Assembly: GCF_002198715.1 (NCBI RefSeq)
Contig: NZ_MWLK01000013.1
Location: 1 to 64,000, forward strand
DNA length: 64,000 nucleotides
DNA from: Rhodomicrobium sp. R_RK_3
GTDB lineage: Bacteria > Pseudomonadota > Alphaproteobacteria > Rhizobiales > Rhodomicrobiaceae
Reading direction: 5' to 3'
The notes under the pieces were generated by a model. It worked only from the letters and a program-made list of their open reading frames with translations. It had not been told where the DNA came from and made no database searches. Of this stretch, positions 45,415 to 54,339 are shown piece by piece (within the stretch, counting starts at the first letter, position 1; every line of letters starts with the position of its first letter). A program made the position numbers and the translations under genes.

Positions 45415-46104
45415 ATGGACGGGAGCAGCGCCCTCGACCTTATTCTTGCTGGCGACGCCAATCTGTTCGCGATCGTTCGGCTTTCCCTCCTCGTGAGCTT
45501 ATCAGCGACCCTGTTGGCCGCAGCCGTCGCGCTGCCGCTCGGGGCCTTTGTGGCGCTAAAGCCGTTTCCTGGCCGCGACGCCGTCATCGTGCTGCTGAAC
45601 GGCCTGATGGGCCTGCCGCCGGTCGTCGTCGGGCTGCTGGTCTTCCTGATGCTGTCGCGCTCGGGGCCGCTCGGCGCCCTCGGCATCCTGTTCACGCCCC
45701 AGGCGATGATCCTCGCCCAGACCATCCTCATCGCCCCGATCCTCGCCGCGCTGACCCGGCAGGTCATCGAGGATCTGTGGACCGAATATCGCGACGAGCT
45801 GAGCGCCATGAATCTGGGGCCGCTGGCGAGCGTCGGCGCGCTGTTGTGGGATGCGCGCTTTTCGCTGGCCACCATCATGCTGGCCGGTTTTGGCCGGGCG
45901 GCGGCCGAAGTCGGCGCGGTGATGATCGTGGGCGGCAATATCGACGGATTTACGCGCGTCATGACGACCTCGATCGCGCTGGAGACCTCGAAGGGCAACC
46001 TCTCGCTTGCCATCGGCCTCGGGATCATCCTGATCGGGCTGGTGATGGCAGTAAACGCGATTGCCTGGACGGTCAGGCGCTGGTCCGAAAATTACGCAGG
46101 GTAG
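45415..46104 (+). CDS. tupB: Tungstate-type ABC transporter permease (TupB-like)
   Basis: The 229-residue membrane protein has about five to six hydrophobic segments and the permease loop LSAMNLGPLASVGALLWDARF with FGRAAAEVGAVMIVGGNI, matching the TupB/ModB group. I start at MDGSSALDLI; the longer reading begins within the promoter. In this family the cognate binding protein shows the STTSTQDSGL opening, as does the one encoded here. tupC follows 4 bp later. Confidence 0.9.
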   Translation: MDGSSALDLILAGDANLFAIVRLSLLVSLSATLLAAAVALPLGAFVALKPFPGRDAVIVLLNGLMGLPPVVVGLLVFLMLSRSGPLGALGILFTPQAMILAQTILIAPILAALTRQVIEDLWTEYRDELSAMNLGPLASVGALLWDARFSLATIMLAGFGRAAAEVGAVMIVGGNIDGFTRVMTTSIALETSKGNLSLAIGLGIILIGLVMAVNAIAWTVRRWSENYAG

Positions 46105-46108
46105 GGTC

Positions 46109-46825
46109 ATGCGCGACAGAGCGAGCGATCTACCCATCGCATTCGCAGCCGTCAGCTACAGCGCCGGGCCGGTGATGATCCTCGACCGCATCTCGCTGAT
46201 GCTGGAGCCGGGCGCGCCGACCGCGCTGATCGGGCCGAACGGCTCGGGCAAGACGACGCTGCTGAAGCTCGCCATGGGCCTGATCCAGCCCACCTCCGGC
46301 CGCATGACATGGGGCGGGCGCAGCGGTGGACCGCCCGTGCGCCGCGCCTTCGTCTTCCAGAAGCCTGCCATGCTGCGCCGCTCGGCGGCGGCCAATGTCG
46401 CCTTCGCCCTGAGCGCAGCCGAACGCAGCGCCGATCGGGCGACCGTCAACGCTTTGCTGGAGCAGGTCGGGCTCGGCGCCCGCGCCAGCCGTCCCGCCCG
46501 GCGGCTCTCCGGCGGCGAGCAGCAGCGGCTGGCGCTCGCCCGCGCGCTCGCGCGCAATCCGGAAGTGCTGTTCCTCGACGAGCCGACCGCCAGCCTCGAC
46601 CCATCAGGTACCAAGGCGGTCGAGGACATCATCGCCGAAATCGCCGCTTCGGGCGTGAAGGTGGTGTTCTCGACGCATGACCTCGGTCAGGCGCGCCGGC
46701 TCGCCGCCGACATCGTCTTTCTCGTCACCGGCCGCATCGCCGAACATGCGCCGGTACAGCAATTCTTCGCGTCCCCCGCGAGCGCGCAAGGGTCGGCCTT
46801 CCTGCGCGGCGATCTCGTCATCTAA
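46109..46825 (+). CDS. tupC: Tungstate-type ABC transporter ATP-binding protein (TupC-like)
   Basis: The 238-residue ATPase has Walker A I-G-P-N-G-S-G-K-T-T (41-50), the signature R-L-S-G-G-E-Q-Q-R-L-A-L-A-R and Walker B V-L-F-L-D-E-P-T-A-S-L-D, followed by the switch His in FSTHDLGQAR. It lacks the C-terminal regulatory TOBE/Mop domain of ModC, as TupC proteins do. It is preceded by tupB and followed by tupA after 26 bp. Confidence 0.91.
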   Translation: MRDRASDLPIAFAAVSYSAGPVMILDRISLMLEPGAPTALIGPNGSGKTTLLKLAMGLIQPTSGRMTWGGRSGGPPVRRAFVFQKPAMLRRSAAANVAFALSAAERSADRATVNALLEQVGLGARASRPARRLSGGEQQRLALARALARNPEVLFLDEPTASLDPSGTKAVEDIIAEIAASGVKVVFSTHDLGQARRLAADIVFLVTGRIAEHAPVQQFFASPASAQGSAFLRGDLVI

Positions 46826-46851
46826 AAGCAGATCCCAAAGGGAGGAACACC

Positions 46852-47679
46852 ATGTCGCGCCTTATTGCCTTTGTCGCCGCCTGGTTTTTGCTGGCGGGCG
46901 GCGCTCCGCTCCATGCGCAGGACAAATCCATCGTCGTCGCCTCGACCACCTCGACCCAGGATTCCGGCCTGTTCGGCTATCTCCTGCCGCTGTTCAAGGC
47001 CAAGACCGGCATCGATGTGAAGGTTGTCGCGCAAGGCACCGGTCAGGCGCTCGAAACCGGCCGGCGCGGCGATGCCGACGTGCTGTTCGTGCACGCCAAG
47101 CCGCAGGAGGAGAAATTCGTCGCCGAAGGGTTTGGCGTGAAGCGGTTCGACGTCATGTATAACGACTTCGTGCTGATCGGGCCGAAAACCGACCCCGCCG
47201 GCGTGAAGGGCGGCACGGACGTGGTCGCGGCGCTGAAGCGCATCGGCGAGATGGCGGCGCCCTTCGTCTCGCGGGGCGACAAGAGCGGCACCCATACGGC
47301 CGAACTGGCCTTGTGGAAGCTCGCCGCGCTCGATCCGGCGGCGGCCAAGCCGGGCTGGTACCGGGAGATCGGCCAGGGCATGGGCGCGGCGCTCAACACC
47401 GCCGCCGCCATGGGCGCCTATGTGCTGGCGGACCGCGGCACCTGGCTCGCGTTCAAGAATAAGGATGCGCTGGAGATCGTGGTCGAAGGCGACAAGCGGC
47501 TGTTCAACCAATATGGCGTCATGCTGGTCAATCCGCAGAAGCATCCGAGCGTGAAGAAGGAGCTCGGCCAGAGCTTCATCGACTGGGTCATCTCGCCGGA
47601 GGGACAGGGCGCGATCCGCGGCTACCGCATCGAGGGGCAGCAATTGTTCTTCCCCAATGCCGGCGGCCTAGCGGGCTGA
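46852..47679 (+). CDS. tupA: Tungstate-type ABC transporter substrate-binding protein (TupA-like)
   Basis: The 275-residue periplasmic protein has a signal peptide (about 1-22, ending in A-H-A-Q). Its mature start reads VASTTSTQDSGLFGYLLPLF, the oxyanion-binding TTST(Q)DSG segment of TupA. PFVSRGDKSGTHTAELALW and MGAALNTAAAMGAYVLADRG also match the family. TupA binds tungstate with very high selectivity over molybdate in characterised cases; this protein's own preference is not shown by sequence alone. A ggaggaaca ribosome-binding site precedes the ATG. Confidence 0.93.
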   Translation: MSRLIAFVAAWFLLAGGAPLHAQDKSIVVASTTSTQDSGLFGYLLPLFKAKTGIDVKVVAQGTGQALETGRRGDADVLFVHAKPQEEKFVAEGFGVKRFDVMYNDFVLIGPKTDPAGVKGGTDVVAALKRIGEMAAPFVSRGDKSGTHTAELALWKLAALDPAAAKPGWYREIGQGMGAALNTAAAMGAYVLADRGTWLAFKNKDALEIVVEGDKRLFNQYGVMLVNPQKHPSVKKELGQSFIDWVISPEGQGAIRGYRIEGQQLFFPNAGGLAG

Positions 47680-47708
47680 AACGGGCTGGCGCCGCTGGCA
47701 TTGAGCTC

Positions 47709-47860
47709 GCGGCTCCCCCTCACCCGGTCGCCTGACGGCGCCCGCCCTCTCCCTCCAGGGGAGAGGGCGACGCTGAGCTGGCTTCAGGTGCAGAGGTCGC
47801 CCTCGCGCCGCACTTGCCCTCTCTCCTCAAGGGACGCGAAGCGACCGGGTGATGGGGCTT
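47709..47860. repeat. Compound CTCTCCC repeat, family 2
   Basis: It holds ccctcacccggtcgcctgac, ccctctccctccaggggagaggg and, further on, ctctctcctcaagggacgcg with gcgaccgggtgatgggg. The outer words cctcacccggtcgc and gcgaccgggtgatggg are inverted complements, so the whole can fold into one long structure. It occupies the 355-bp gap (47680-48034) between tupA and fdhB. Confidence 0.55.
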
Positions 47861-48034
47861 TTTCTTCGATCGCCCGCAAAGCCATCCGCCTAAGATGTCC
47901 CCATTGCCCCCTCGCACAGGGTTTTTCCGCGTTCCGATCCATGCATCAATGTCTTTCTCAACCACGTTTCCCGCTTGGCATGCGGCATACCAGGGGTTAG
48001 GGTTGCGTAGTAATTAGGCGGGTTTGGTGGTTCG
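47861..48034. other. Upstream region of the formate dehydrogenase genes
   Basis: This is the non-repeat rest of the gap before fdhB. The word ttggcatgcggcatacc near 47975-47991 faintly recalls a sigma-54 site but lacks the TTGC element. No convincing sigma-70 boxes are seen. The fdhB ribosome-binding site is weak (ggtgg). Confidence 0.3.
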
Positions 48035-49744
48035 ATGTCAGATAGCGTGCAGAAAGTTCGACCGTTCGACCACCCCGGCCAGGGCCGGCGGCGGGCTAAG
48101 TCGACGCCGAAGGGCCGTCAGATCGATCCGCAAGCCGCGTATGAGATCGGCCTGCTGCTCGGCGACCGGCCGCGCCGGCGCGACATGCTGATCGAGCATC
48201 TGCATCTGGTCCAGGATACCTACCGCCAGATCTCCGCCGCTCACCTCGCCGCCCTCGCCGACGAGATGAAGCTGGCCTTCGCCGAAGTCTTCGAGACGGC
48301 GACGTTTTACGCCCATTTCGACGTGGTCAAGGAAGGCGAGCCGGACATTCCGGAGCTGACCATCCGCGTCTGCGATTCCCTCACCTGCGCCATGTTCGGC
48401 GCGGAAAAGCTGCTGCAGGAGCTGCACAGCGCGACCGGGCCTAGCGTCCGCGTCGTGCGCGCGCCTTGCGTCGGCCGCTGCGATACGGCGCCCGTCGCCG
48501 AAGTCGGCCATCATTTCGTCGATCATGCCAGCGCCGCCAGCGTCCTGACCGCCATCGGCAACGGCGACACCCACGCCCATCTGCCCGATTATATCGATTA
48601 CGACGCCTATGTCGCCCAAGGCGGCTATGCCCTGTTGGCGCGGCTGCGCTCCGGCGAGATCGGCAAGGAAGAGCTGCTGAAATCGCTCGACGACGCCTCG
48701 CTGCGCGGCCTCGGCGGCGCCGGCTTCCCAACGGGGCGCAAATGGCGCGCCGTGCTCGGCGAACCCGGCCCGCGCATGATGGCCATCAATGGCGACGAGG
48801 GCGAGCCCGGCACCTTCAAGGACCGCCATTTCCTCGAAACCGATCCGCACCGCTTTCTCGAAGGCACGCTGATCGGTGCGCATGTGGTCGAGGCCAACGA
48901 CGTCTACATCTACATCCGCGACGAATATCCGGCCTCGCGCGAAATTCTTGAGCGCGAGATCGCCAAGCTGCCGCCCGGCGGCCCAGTGCTGCATATGCGG
49001 CGCGGCGCGGGCGCCTATATTTGCGGCGAGGAATCGGCGCTGCTGGAAAGCATCGAGGGCAAGCGCGGCCTGCCGCGCCACAAGCCGCCTTATCCGTTCC
49101 AGGTCGGGCTGTTCGGCCTGCCGACGCTGATCAACAATGTCGAGACGCTGTTCTGGGTGCGCGACATCGTCGAGCGCGGCGCCGGCTGGTGGAAGAGCCA
49201 TGGCCGCAACGAGCGCCAGGGGCTGCGCAGCTATTCGGTCTCTGGCCGGGTGAAAAATCCGGGCGTGAAGCTGGCGCCGGCGGGCATCACCGTGCGCGAG
49301 CTGATCGAGGAATTCTGCGGCGGCATGGCGGACGGTCACACGTTCCACGCCTATCTGCCGGGGGGCGCCTCGGGCGGCATCCTGCCGGCGAGGATGGACG
49401 ACATTCCGCTCGATTTCGGCACGCTGGAAAAATACGGCTGCTTCATCGGTTCGGCGGCGGTCATCATCCTGTCCGACAAGGACGATGTGAAAGGCGCCGC
49501 GCTGAACCTGATGCGCTTCTTCGAGGACGAGAGCTGCGGTCAATGCACGCCCTGCCGGGTCGGCACCCAGAAGGCGGCGCTGCTGATGGAACAGCGCGAG
49601 TGGAACCGCGATCTGCTGGAGGAATTGAGTCAGGCGATGCGGGATGCCTCGATTTGCGGGCTCGGCCAGGCGGCTTCGAATCCGCTGACGTCAGTCATAA
49701 AATATTTCCCCGACGAATTCGCACCGAAGATCGCTGCCGAATGA
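48035..49744 (+). CDS. fdh1B: NAD-dependent formate dehydrogenase beta subunit (NuoE-NuoF fusion)
   Basis: The 569-residue diaphorase subunit passes electrons from the alpha subunit to NAD+. The N-terminal NuoE-like domain (about 30-180) has the [2Fe-2S] ligands C113, C118, C145 and C149. The NuoF-like part (about 190-560) has GLGGAGFPTGRKW (NADH site), NGDEGEPGTFKDR and GAGAYICGEESALLES (FMN site). The [4Fe-4S] ligands are C501, C504, C507 and C541. This fused form is that of Methylorubrum FDH1 rather than the separate FdsG and FdsB of other formate dehydrogenases. fdhA follows after 49 bp. Confidence 0.95.
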   Translation: MSDSVQKVRPFDHPGQGRRRAKSTPKGRQIDPQAAYEIGLLLGDRPRRRDMLIEHLHLVQDTYRQISAAHLAALADEMKLAFAEVFETATFYAHFDVVKEGEPDIPELTIRVCDSLTCAMFGAEKLLQELHSATGPSVRVVRAPCVGRCDTAPVAEVGHHFVDHASAASVLTAIGNGDTHAHLPDYIDYDAYVAQGGYALLARLRSGEIGKEELLKSLDDASLRGLGGAGFPTGRKWRAVLGEPGPRMMAINGDEGEPGTFKDRHFLETDPHRFLEGTLIGAHVVEANDVYIYIRDEYPASREILEREIAKLPPGGPVLHMRRGAGAYICGEESALLESIEGKRGLPRHKPPYPFQVGLFGLPTLINNVETLFWVRDIVERGAGWWKSHGRNERQGLRSYSVSGRVKNPGVKLAPAGITVRELIEEFCGGMADGHTFHAYLPGGASGGILPARMDDIPLDFGTLEKYGCFIGSAAVIILSDKDDVKGAALNLMRFFEDESCGQCTPCRVGTQKAALLMEQREWNRDLLEELSQAMRDASICGLGQAASNPLTSVIKYFPDEFAPKIAAE

Positions 49745-49793
49745 TGAGCATCCAGCATGTGTTCGTTCCGGTGTTTGCCGACGAGGTTTCGAT

Positions 49794-52697
49794 ATGAGCA
49801 ATGACAGTCCGACGCCGCAGGGTTACGGCCATGACGAGAAGGGCAAGGCCGGCGGAACGTCGGCGCCCGACGGCAAGGTCAATGTCGCCCACACCCAGCC
49901 GGTCGGCGCGGTCGGCGGAGCGGGATCAGGCCCGAAGGCCATCCAGTTCGAGCTCGACGGCGAACAGGTCGAGGCGCGGGCCGGCGAGACCATCTGGCAG
50001 GTCGCCAAGCGGCAGGGCCGCGAGATCCCGCATCTGTGCTATTCCCCGCAGCCGGACTACCGCCCGGACGGCAATTGCCGCGTCTGCATGGTCGAGATCG
50101 AGGGCGAGCGCGTGCTGGCGCCGTCCTGCAAGCGCACGCCCACCGTCGGCATGAAGGTGAAGTCGGCCAGCGCCCGCGCCGTCGCCGCGCAAAAAATGGT
50201 GATGGAACTGCTGGTCGCCGACCAGCCCGAGCGCGCCACCTCGCACGATCCGGATTCGAAATTCTGGAACTGGGCCGACAAGGTCGACGTCACCCAGAGC
50301 CGTTTTCCCGCCGCCGAGCGCTGGCAGAGCGATGTCAGCCATCCGGCGATGAGCGTCAATCTGGATGCCTGCATCCAATGCGGGCTCTGCGTGCGCGCCT
50401 GCCGCGAGGTGCAGGTGAACGACGTCATCGGCATGGCCTACCGCAATCACGATTCGAAGATCGTCTTCGATTTCGACGATCCGATGGGCGAGTCGACCTG
50501 CGTCGCTTGCGGCGAATGCGTGCAGGCCTGCCCGACCGGCGCGCTGATGCCCTCCGCTCTGCTCGACGCCAACCAGACCCGCGTCAATTACGCGGACCGG
50601 CTGGTGGATTCGCTCTGCCCGTTCTGCGGCGTCGGCTGCCAGGTCACCTATCAGGTCAAGGACGAGAAAATCATCTACGCCGAAGGCCGCGACGGCCCGG
50701 CCAATCACAACCGGCTCTGCGTCAAGGGCCGTTTCGGCTTCGACTATATCCACCATCCGCACCGCCTGACCAAGCCGCTGGTGCGCCTGCCCAATGCCAA
50801 GAAGGACGCCAACGATCAGGTCGATCCGGCCAACCCGTTCACCCATTTCCGCGAGGCGAGCTGGGACGAAGCGCTCGATGTCGCCGCCAAGGGGCTCGCC
50901 CGCATCCGGGACGAAAAGGGTGTCAAGGCGCTGGCCGGCTTCGGCTCGGCGAAGGGCTCGAACGAAGAGGCCTATCTGTTCCAGAAACTGGTGCGCACCG
51001 GCTTTGGCTCCAACAATGTCGATCACTGCACGCGGCTGTGCCATGCTTCGTCGGTTGCGGCGCTGATGGAGGGGCTGAATTCGGGCGCGGTGTCGGCGCC
51101 GTTCTCGGCGGCCCTGGATGCCGAGGTCATCATCGTCATCGGCGCCAATCCGACCGTCAACCATCCGGTCGCGGCGACCTTCATCAAGAATGCGGCCAAG
51201 CGCGGCGCCAAGCTGATCGTCATCGATCCGCGCCGCCAGAGCCTGTCGCGCCACGCCGATCTGCATCTTGCCTTCAAGCCGGGCAGCGACGTCGCCCTGC
51301 TGAATGCAATGATCCACACCATCATCACGGAAGGGCTGACCGACGAGCAGTATATCGCGGGCTACACGGACGGCTATGAGGACCTGAAGGCGCGGATCAA
51401 GGATTTCTCGCCCGAGGCGATGGAGCCGATCTGCGGCATCCCGGCGGAAACGCTGCGCGAAGTGGCGCGGATGTATGCGCGCTCGCGGGCCTCGATCATC
51501 TTCTGGGGCATGGGCATTAGCCAGCATGTGCACGGCACCGACAATGCCCGCTGCCTGATCGCGCTTGCCCTGATTACCGGCCAGATCGGCCGCCCCGGCA
51601 CCGGCCTGCATCCCTTGCGCGGCCAGAACAATGTGCAGGGCGCCTCCGACGCCGGGCTCATCCCGATGTTCCTGCCGGATTACCAGCCGGTCGGGCGCAC
51701 CGACCTGCGCGAGCCATTCGAGAAGCTGTGGCATTACGATCTCGATCCCAATCGCGGCCTGACGGTGGTCGAGATCATGGATGCGGTGCATGCCGGCGAA
51801 ATCACCGGCATGTTCATCGAGGGCGAAAACCCGGCCATGTCCGACCCGGACGTGCAGCATGCCCGCGAGGCGCTGGCCAAGCTCGACCATCTCGTGGTGC
51901 AGGACCTGTTCGTCACCGAGACCGCCTTCCATGCCGACGTGATCCTGCCGGCCTCGGCCTTCGCCGAGAAGGTCGGCACCTTCACCAATACCGACCGGCG
52001 CGTGCAGATCGCGCGCGAGGTCATCAAGGCGCCGGGCGATGCCCGCCAGGACTTGTGGATCATCCAGGAGATCGGCAAACGCCTCGGCCTCGACTGGAAT
52101 TACAGCGGCCCCGCCGACGTCTTCGCCGAAATGACGCAGGTGATGCCGTCGCTGAAGAACATCACCTGGGAGCGGCTCGAGCGCGAAGGCGCCGTCACCT
52201 ATCCGGTCGATGATCCCCAGAAGCCCGGCAACGAGATCATCTTCACCACCGGCTTCCCGACCGAGAGCGGCCGCGGCAAGATCGTCCCGGCTCATGTGCT
52301 GCCGCCGGACGAATTGCCGGATGACGACTATCCGATGGTGCTCTCGACCGGCCGCGTTCTCGAGCACTGGCACACCGGCTCGATGACCCGCCGCTCCAAC
52401 GTGCTCGACCAGATCGAGCCGGAGGCGGTCGCCTTCCTGTCGCCCAAGGATCTGCGCCGGATGAATGTCGCGCCCGGTGAGTTCCTGCGCCTGGAGACGC
52501 GGCGCGGCGCCGTCGAGATCAAGGTGCGATCGGACCGCGACGTGCCGGAGAACATGGTGTTCATGCCCTTCTGCTACGCGGAGGCGGCCGCCAATCTGCT
52601 GACCAATCCGGCGCTCGACCCGTTCGGGAAAATCCCCGAATTCAAGTTCTGCGCCGTGCGGGCGAAGCGGGTTGCGGTGCTGACCGCGGCTGAGTGA
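49794..52697 (+). CDS. fdh1A: NAD-dependent formate dehydrogenase alpha subunit
   Basis: This catalytic subunit oxidises formate to CO2 at a Mo- or W-bis(pyranopterin) site. The 967-residue protein has a 40-residue Gly/Ala leader, an N-terminal [2Fe-2S] domain (CYSP..., GNCRVCMVEIEG, SCKRTP), a His-Cys-cluster-type segment and two [4Fe-4S] groups (CIQCGLCVRAC; CVACGECVQAC). The pterin domain starts CPFCGVGCQ. The active-site Cys416 lies in V-D-H-C-T-R-L-C-H, where E. coli FdhF has selenocysteine. The cofactor-binding C-terminal domain ends near 955. Metal choice is inferred from the adjacent tup genes and from the W-containing FDH1 of Methylorubrum, not from residues. Confidence 0.95.
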   Translation: MSNDSPTPQGYGHDEKGKAGGTSAPDGKVNVAHTQPVGAVGGAGSGPKAIQFELDGEQVEARAGETIWQVAKRQGREIPHLCYSPQPDYRPDGNCRVCMVEIEGERVLAPSCKRTPTVGMKVKSASARAVAAQKMVMELLVADQPERATSHDPDSKFWNWADKVDVTQSRFPAAERWQSDVSHPAMSVNLDACIQCGLCVRACREVQVNDVIGMAYRNHDSKIVFDFDDPMGESTCVACGECVQACPTGALMPSALLDANQTRVNYADRLVDSLCPFCGVGCQVTYQVKDEKIIYAEGRDGPANHNRLCVKGRFGFDYIHHPHRLTKPLVRLPNAKKDANDQVDPANPFTHFREASWDEALDVAAKGLARIRDEKGVKALAGFGSAKGSNEEAYLFQKLVRTGFGSNNVDHCTRLCHASSVAALMEGLNSGAVSAPFSAALDAEVIIVIGANPTVNHPVAATFIKNAAKRGAKLIVIDPRRQSLSRHADLHLAFKPGSDVALLNAMIHTIITEGLTDEQYIAGYTDGYEDLKARIKDFSPEAMEPICGIPAETLREVARMYARSRASIIFWGMGISQHVHGTDNARCLIALALITGQIGRPGTGLHPLRGQNNVQGASDAGLIPMFLPDYQPVGRTDLREPFEKLWHYDLDPNRGLTVVEIMDAVHAGEITGMFIEGENPAMSDPDVQHAREALAKLDHLVVQDLFVTETAFHADVILPASAFAEKVGTFTNTDRRVQIAREVIKAPGDARQDLWIIQEIGKRLGLDWNYSGPADVFAEMTQVMPSLKNITWERLEREGAVTYPVDDPQKPGNEIIFTTGFPTESGRGKIVPAHVLPPDELPDDDYPMVLSTGRVLEHWHTGSMTRRSNVLDQIEPEAVAFLSPKDLRRMNVAPGEFLRLETRRGAVEIKVRSDRDVPENMVFMPFCYAEAAANLLTNPALDPFGKIPEFKFCAVRAKRVAVLTAAE

Positions 52698-53021
52698 GGT
52701 CGGGTCGGGGGCGATTTAGCTTCCGGCACATCCCATCATCCGTCGCCCCGGCCGTCAGAGCCGGGGCCAACTCGCCTCTCCTCTTGCCGCAGCGCTTGCG
52801 GATGCGGGATTGGCTCCCGGCTCGCCATTGCGGGCGTCCCGGACGACGGGAGGGGACCTTCTCCCACGGGAGTGCGCGTCCGCTGATCGGAATTCGCGTC
52901 GCTAAATTCTGGTGGCCGGGCTGGCGAAGGCCTCGGCCGACGGCTCGTCGAAGTCGATCGTTGGGCCACCCAAATAGAGCCGTTAAGGAGCGGGATACGG
53001 GCGTCCGGCGTGGCGCCCAGG
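52698..53021. other. Intergenic region after fdh1A
   Basis: The 324 bases separate convergent genes. Apart from the family 1 hairpin repeat at 52744-52778 and GC-rich sequence resembling decayed repeats (tcccggacgacggga), nothing is recognised. No accessory genes (FdsC or FdsD type) are present. Confidence 0.45.
52744..52778. repeat. Palindromic intergenic repeat, hairpin family 1, second copy
   Basis: gccccggc (52745-52752) and gccggggc (52760-52767) pair perfectly around a 7-base loop. With the flank ccaactcgcctc it matches the reverse complement of positions 1-35 with about two differences. It lies 46 bases after the fdh1A stop. Confidence 0.6.
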
Positions 53022-54104
53022 TCAGAAAAGCTGCAATTGCGCTGGGCCGGGGCCCGGCACCTTGAATTCCGAGAGGTTGAGCTGGGGCAAAGTGCGGTCG
53101 AGGCCGAAACGCTTCCTGGCCACACGGAACCGCTGGGCCATCGCTTCCGCCACCGGCCCCTCGCCCCGCATACGCGTCCCCCATTGGCTCTGATAGGCGG
53201 CGCCGCCCCGCATCTGCCTGACCAGGGACATGACCCGCTTGGCCCGGCCGGGATGATCGGCCTCAAGCCACTCCTCGAAAAGATCCTTCAGCTCCAGCGG
53301 CAGCCGCAGGGCGACATAGCCGACACCCACGGCCCCCGCTTGGGCGGCCCTTTCGACGATGGCCTCGATCTCGTGGTCATTCAGGCCGGGGATGACCGGC
53401 GCGACCATGACCACCGTCGGGATGCCGGCCTCGGAAAGCTGGCGCACCGCATCGAGCCGCTTCTCCGGCGTGTAGGCCCGAGGCTCCATGCTCCGCGCGA
53501 GCCGCCTGTCGAGCGTCGTGACCGAAACGGCGGCCCTCACCCGATTTCTGGCCGCCAGAGGCGCCATGACATCGATGTCCCGGCAGATCAGCCCCGATTT
53601 GGTGATGATGGAGAAGGGATGGCTGAACCGGGCGAGCGTCTCGACTATGCCACGGGTAATCCGCAGCTCGCGTTCGTCCGGTTGATAGGGATCGGTGTCG
53701 CCGCCGATATGGATCACCTCGGGCTTGTAGCGGGGCGCCGAAAGCTCCCGCTCCAGGAGGCTGGCGGCTTCGGGCTTGTAGAAGAGCTTCGTCTCGAAAT
53801 CCAGGCCCGCCGACAGGCCGAGATAGGCATGGGCCGGCCGCGCGTAACAATAGATGCAGCCGTGGCTGCACCCGCGGTAAGGGTTGATCGACCGGTTGAA
53901 ACCGACATCGGGGCTGGTGTTGCTGGCGATGATCGTGCGGGACTTCATCGCCGTCAGCGTTGTCCGGATCTGGCCGATGCCTTCATCCGGTTGCCAGCCG
54001 TCGTCGAACGCTTCCACCTGCTGGCTCTCGAAGCGGCCGCTCCGGTTCGATTTCGCTCCCCTGCCTCGGGCGAGCGGCGCTGACGGTTTGATGGGCGATT
54101 GCAT
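53022..54104 (-). CDS. Radical SAM protein of the SplB-like / PA0069 family
   Basis: The 360-residue protein has the cluster motif C79-S-H-G-C83-I-Y-C86-Y-A-R-P, the form typical of this spore-photoproduct-lyase-like group, and a TIM-barrel half with IHIGGDTDPYQPDERELRIT. VSVTTLDRRLARSMEPRAYT and VAPVIPGLNDHEIEAI also match. The substrate is unknown; despite the name, members outside spore formers are not shown to repair DNA. It is convergent with fdh1A and divergent from rnhB. Confidence 0.87.
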   Translation of the reverse strand: MQSPIKPSAPLARGRGAKSNRSGRFESQQVEAFDDGWQPDEGIGQIRTTLTAMKSRTIIASNTSPDVGFNRSINPYRGCSHGCIYCYARPAHAYLGLSAGLDFETKLFYKPEAASLLERELSAPRYKPEVIHIGGDTDPYQPDERELRITRGIVETLARFSHPFSIITKSGLICRDIDVMAPLAARNRVRAAVSVTTLDRRLARSMEPRAYTPEKRLDAVRQLSEAGIPTVVMVAPVIPGLNDHEIEAIVERAAQAGAVGVGYVALRLPLELKDLFEEWLEADHPGRAKRVMSLVRQMRGGAAYQSQWGTRMRGEGPVAEAMAQRFRVARKRFGLDRTLPQLNLSEFKVPGPGPAQLQLF

Positions 54105-54339
54105 GGTGGGAATGTGCTACGCGAAAGAGAACATTTCAAGAACTTTTTCGCCTACCCGCTCGGCGCGGAAGCGCGGATCGAAGGGGCCGCCTCGCCAATC
54201 CGCGCCGCACACCAAGCAGATCGGACCGGGCGTGCCGCGCACGAAGGCCGCTCGCCGCATACCGCAATCAGCCGCTAGATCTGTTCAAATCCTGACAAAG
54301 CCTCTTGCGATCATGCGCGCGGCGTGCACGCTGCTGCGG

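Noticed and set aside
47970-47995. Possible sigma-54 promoter before fdh1B (ttggcatgcggcatacc)
   Set aside because: The -24-like TGGCA is there but the -12 TTGC element is missing. No enhancer-binding-protein gene is near.
49926-52373. An 815-codon open frame antisense to fdh1A
   Set aside because: It is a shadow of a well-supported metalloenzyme gene, with no recognisable domain or start context.
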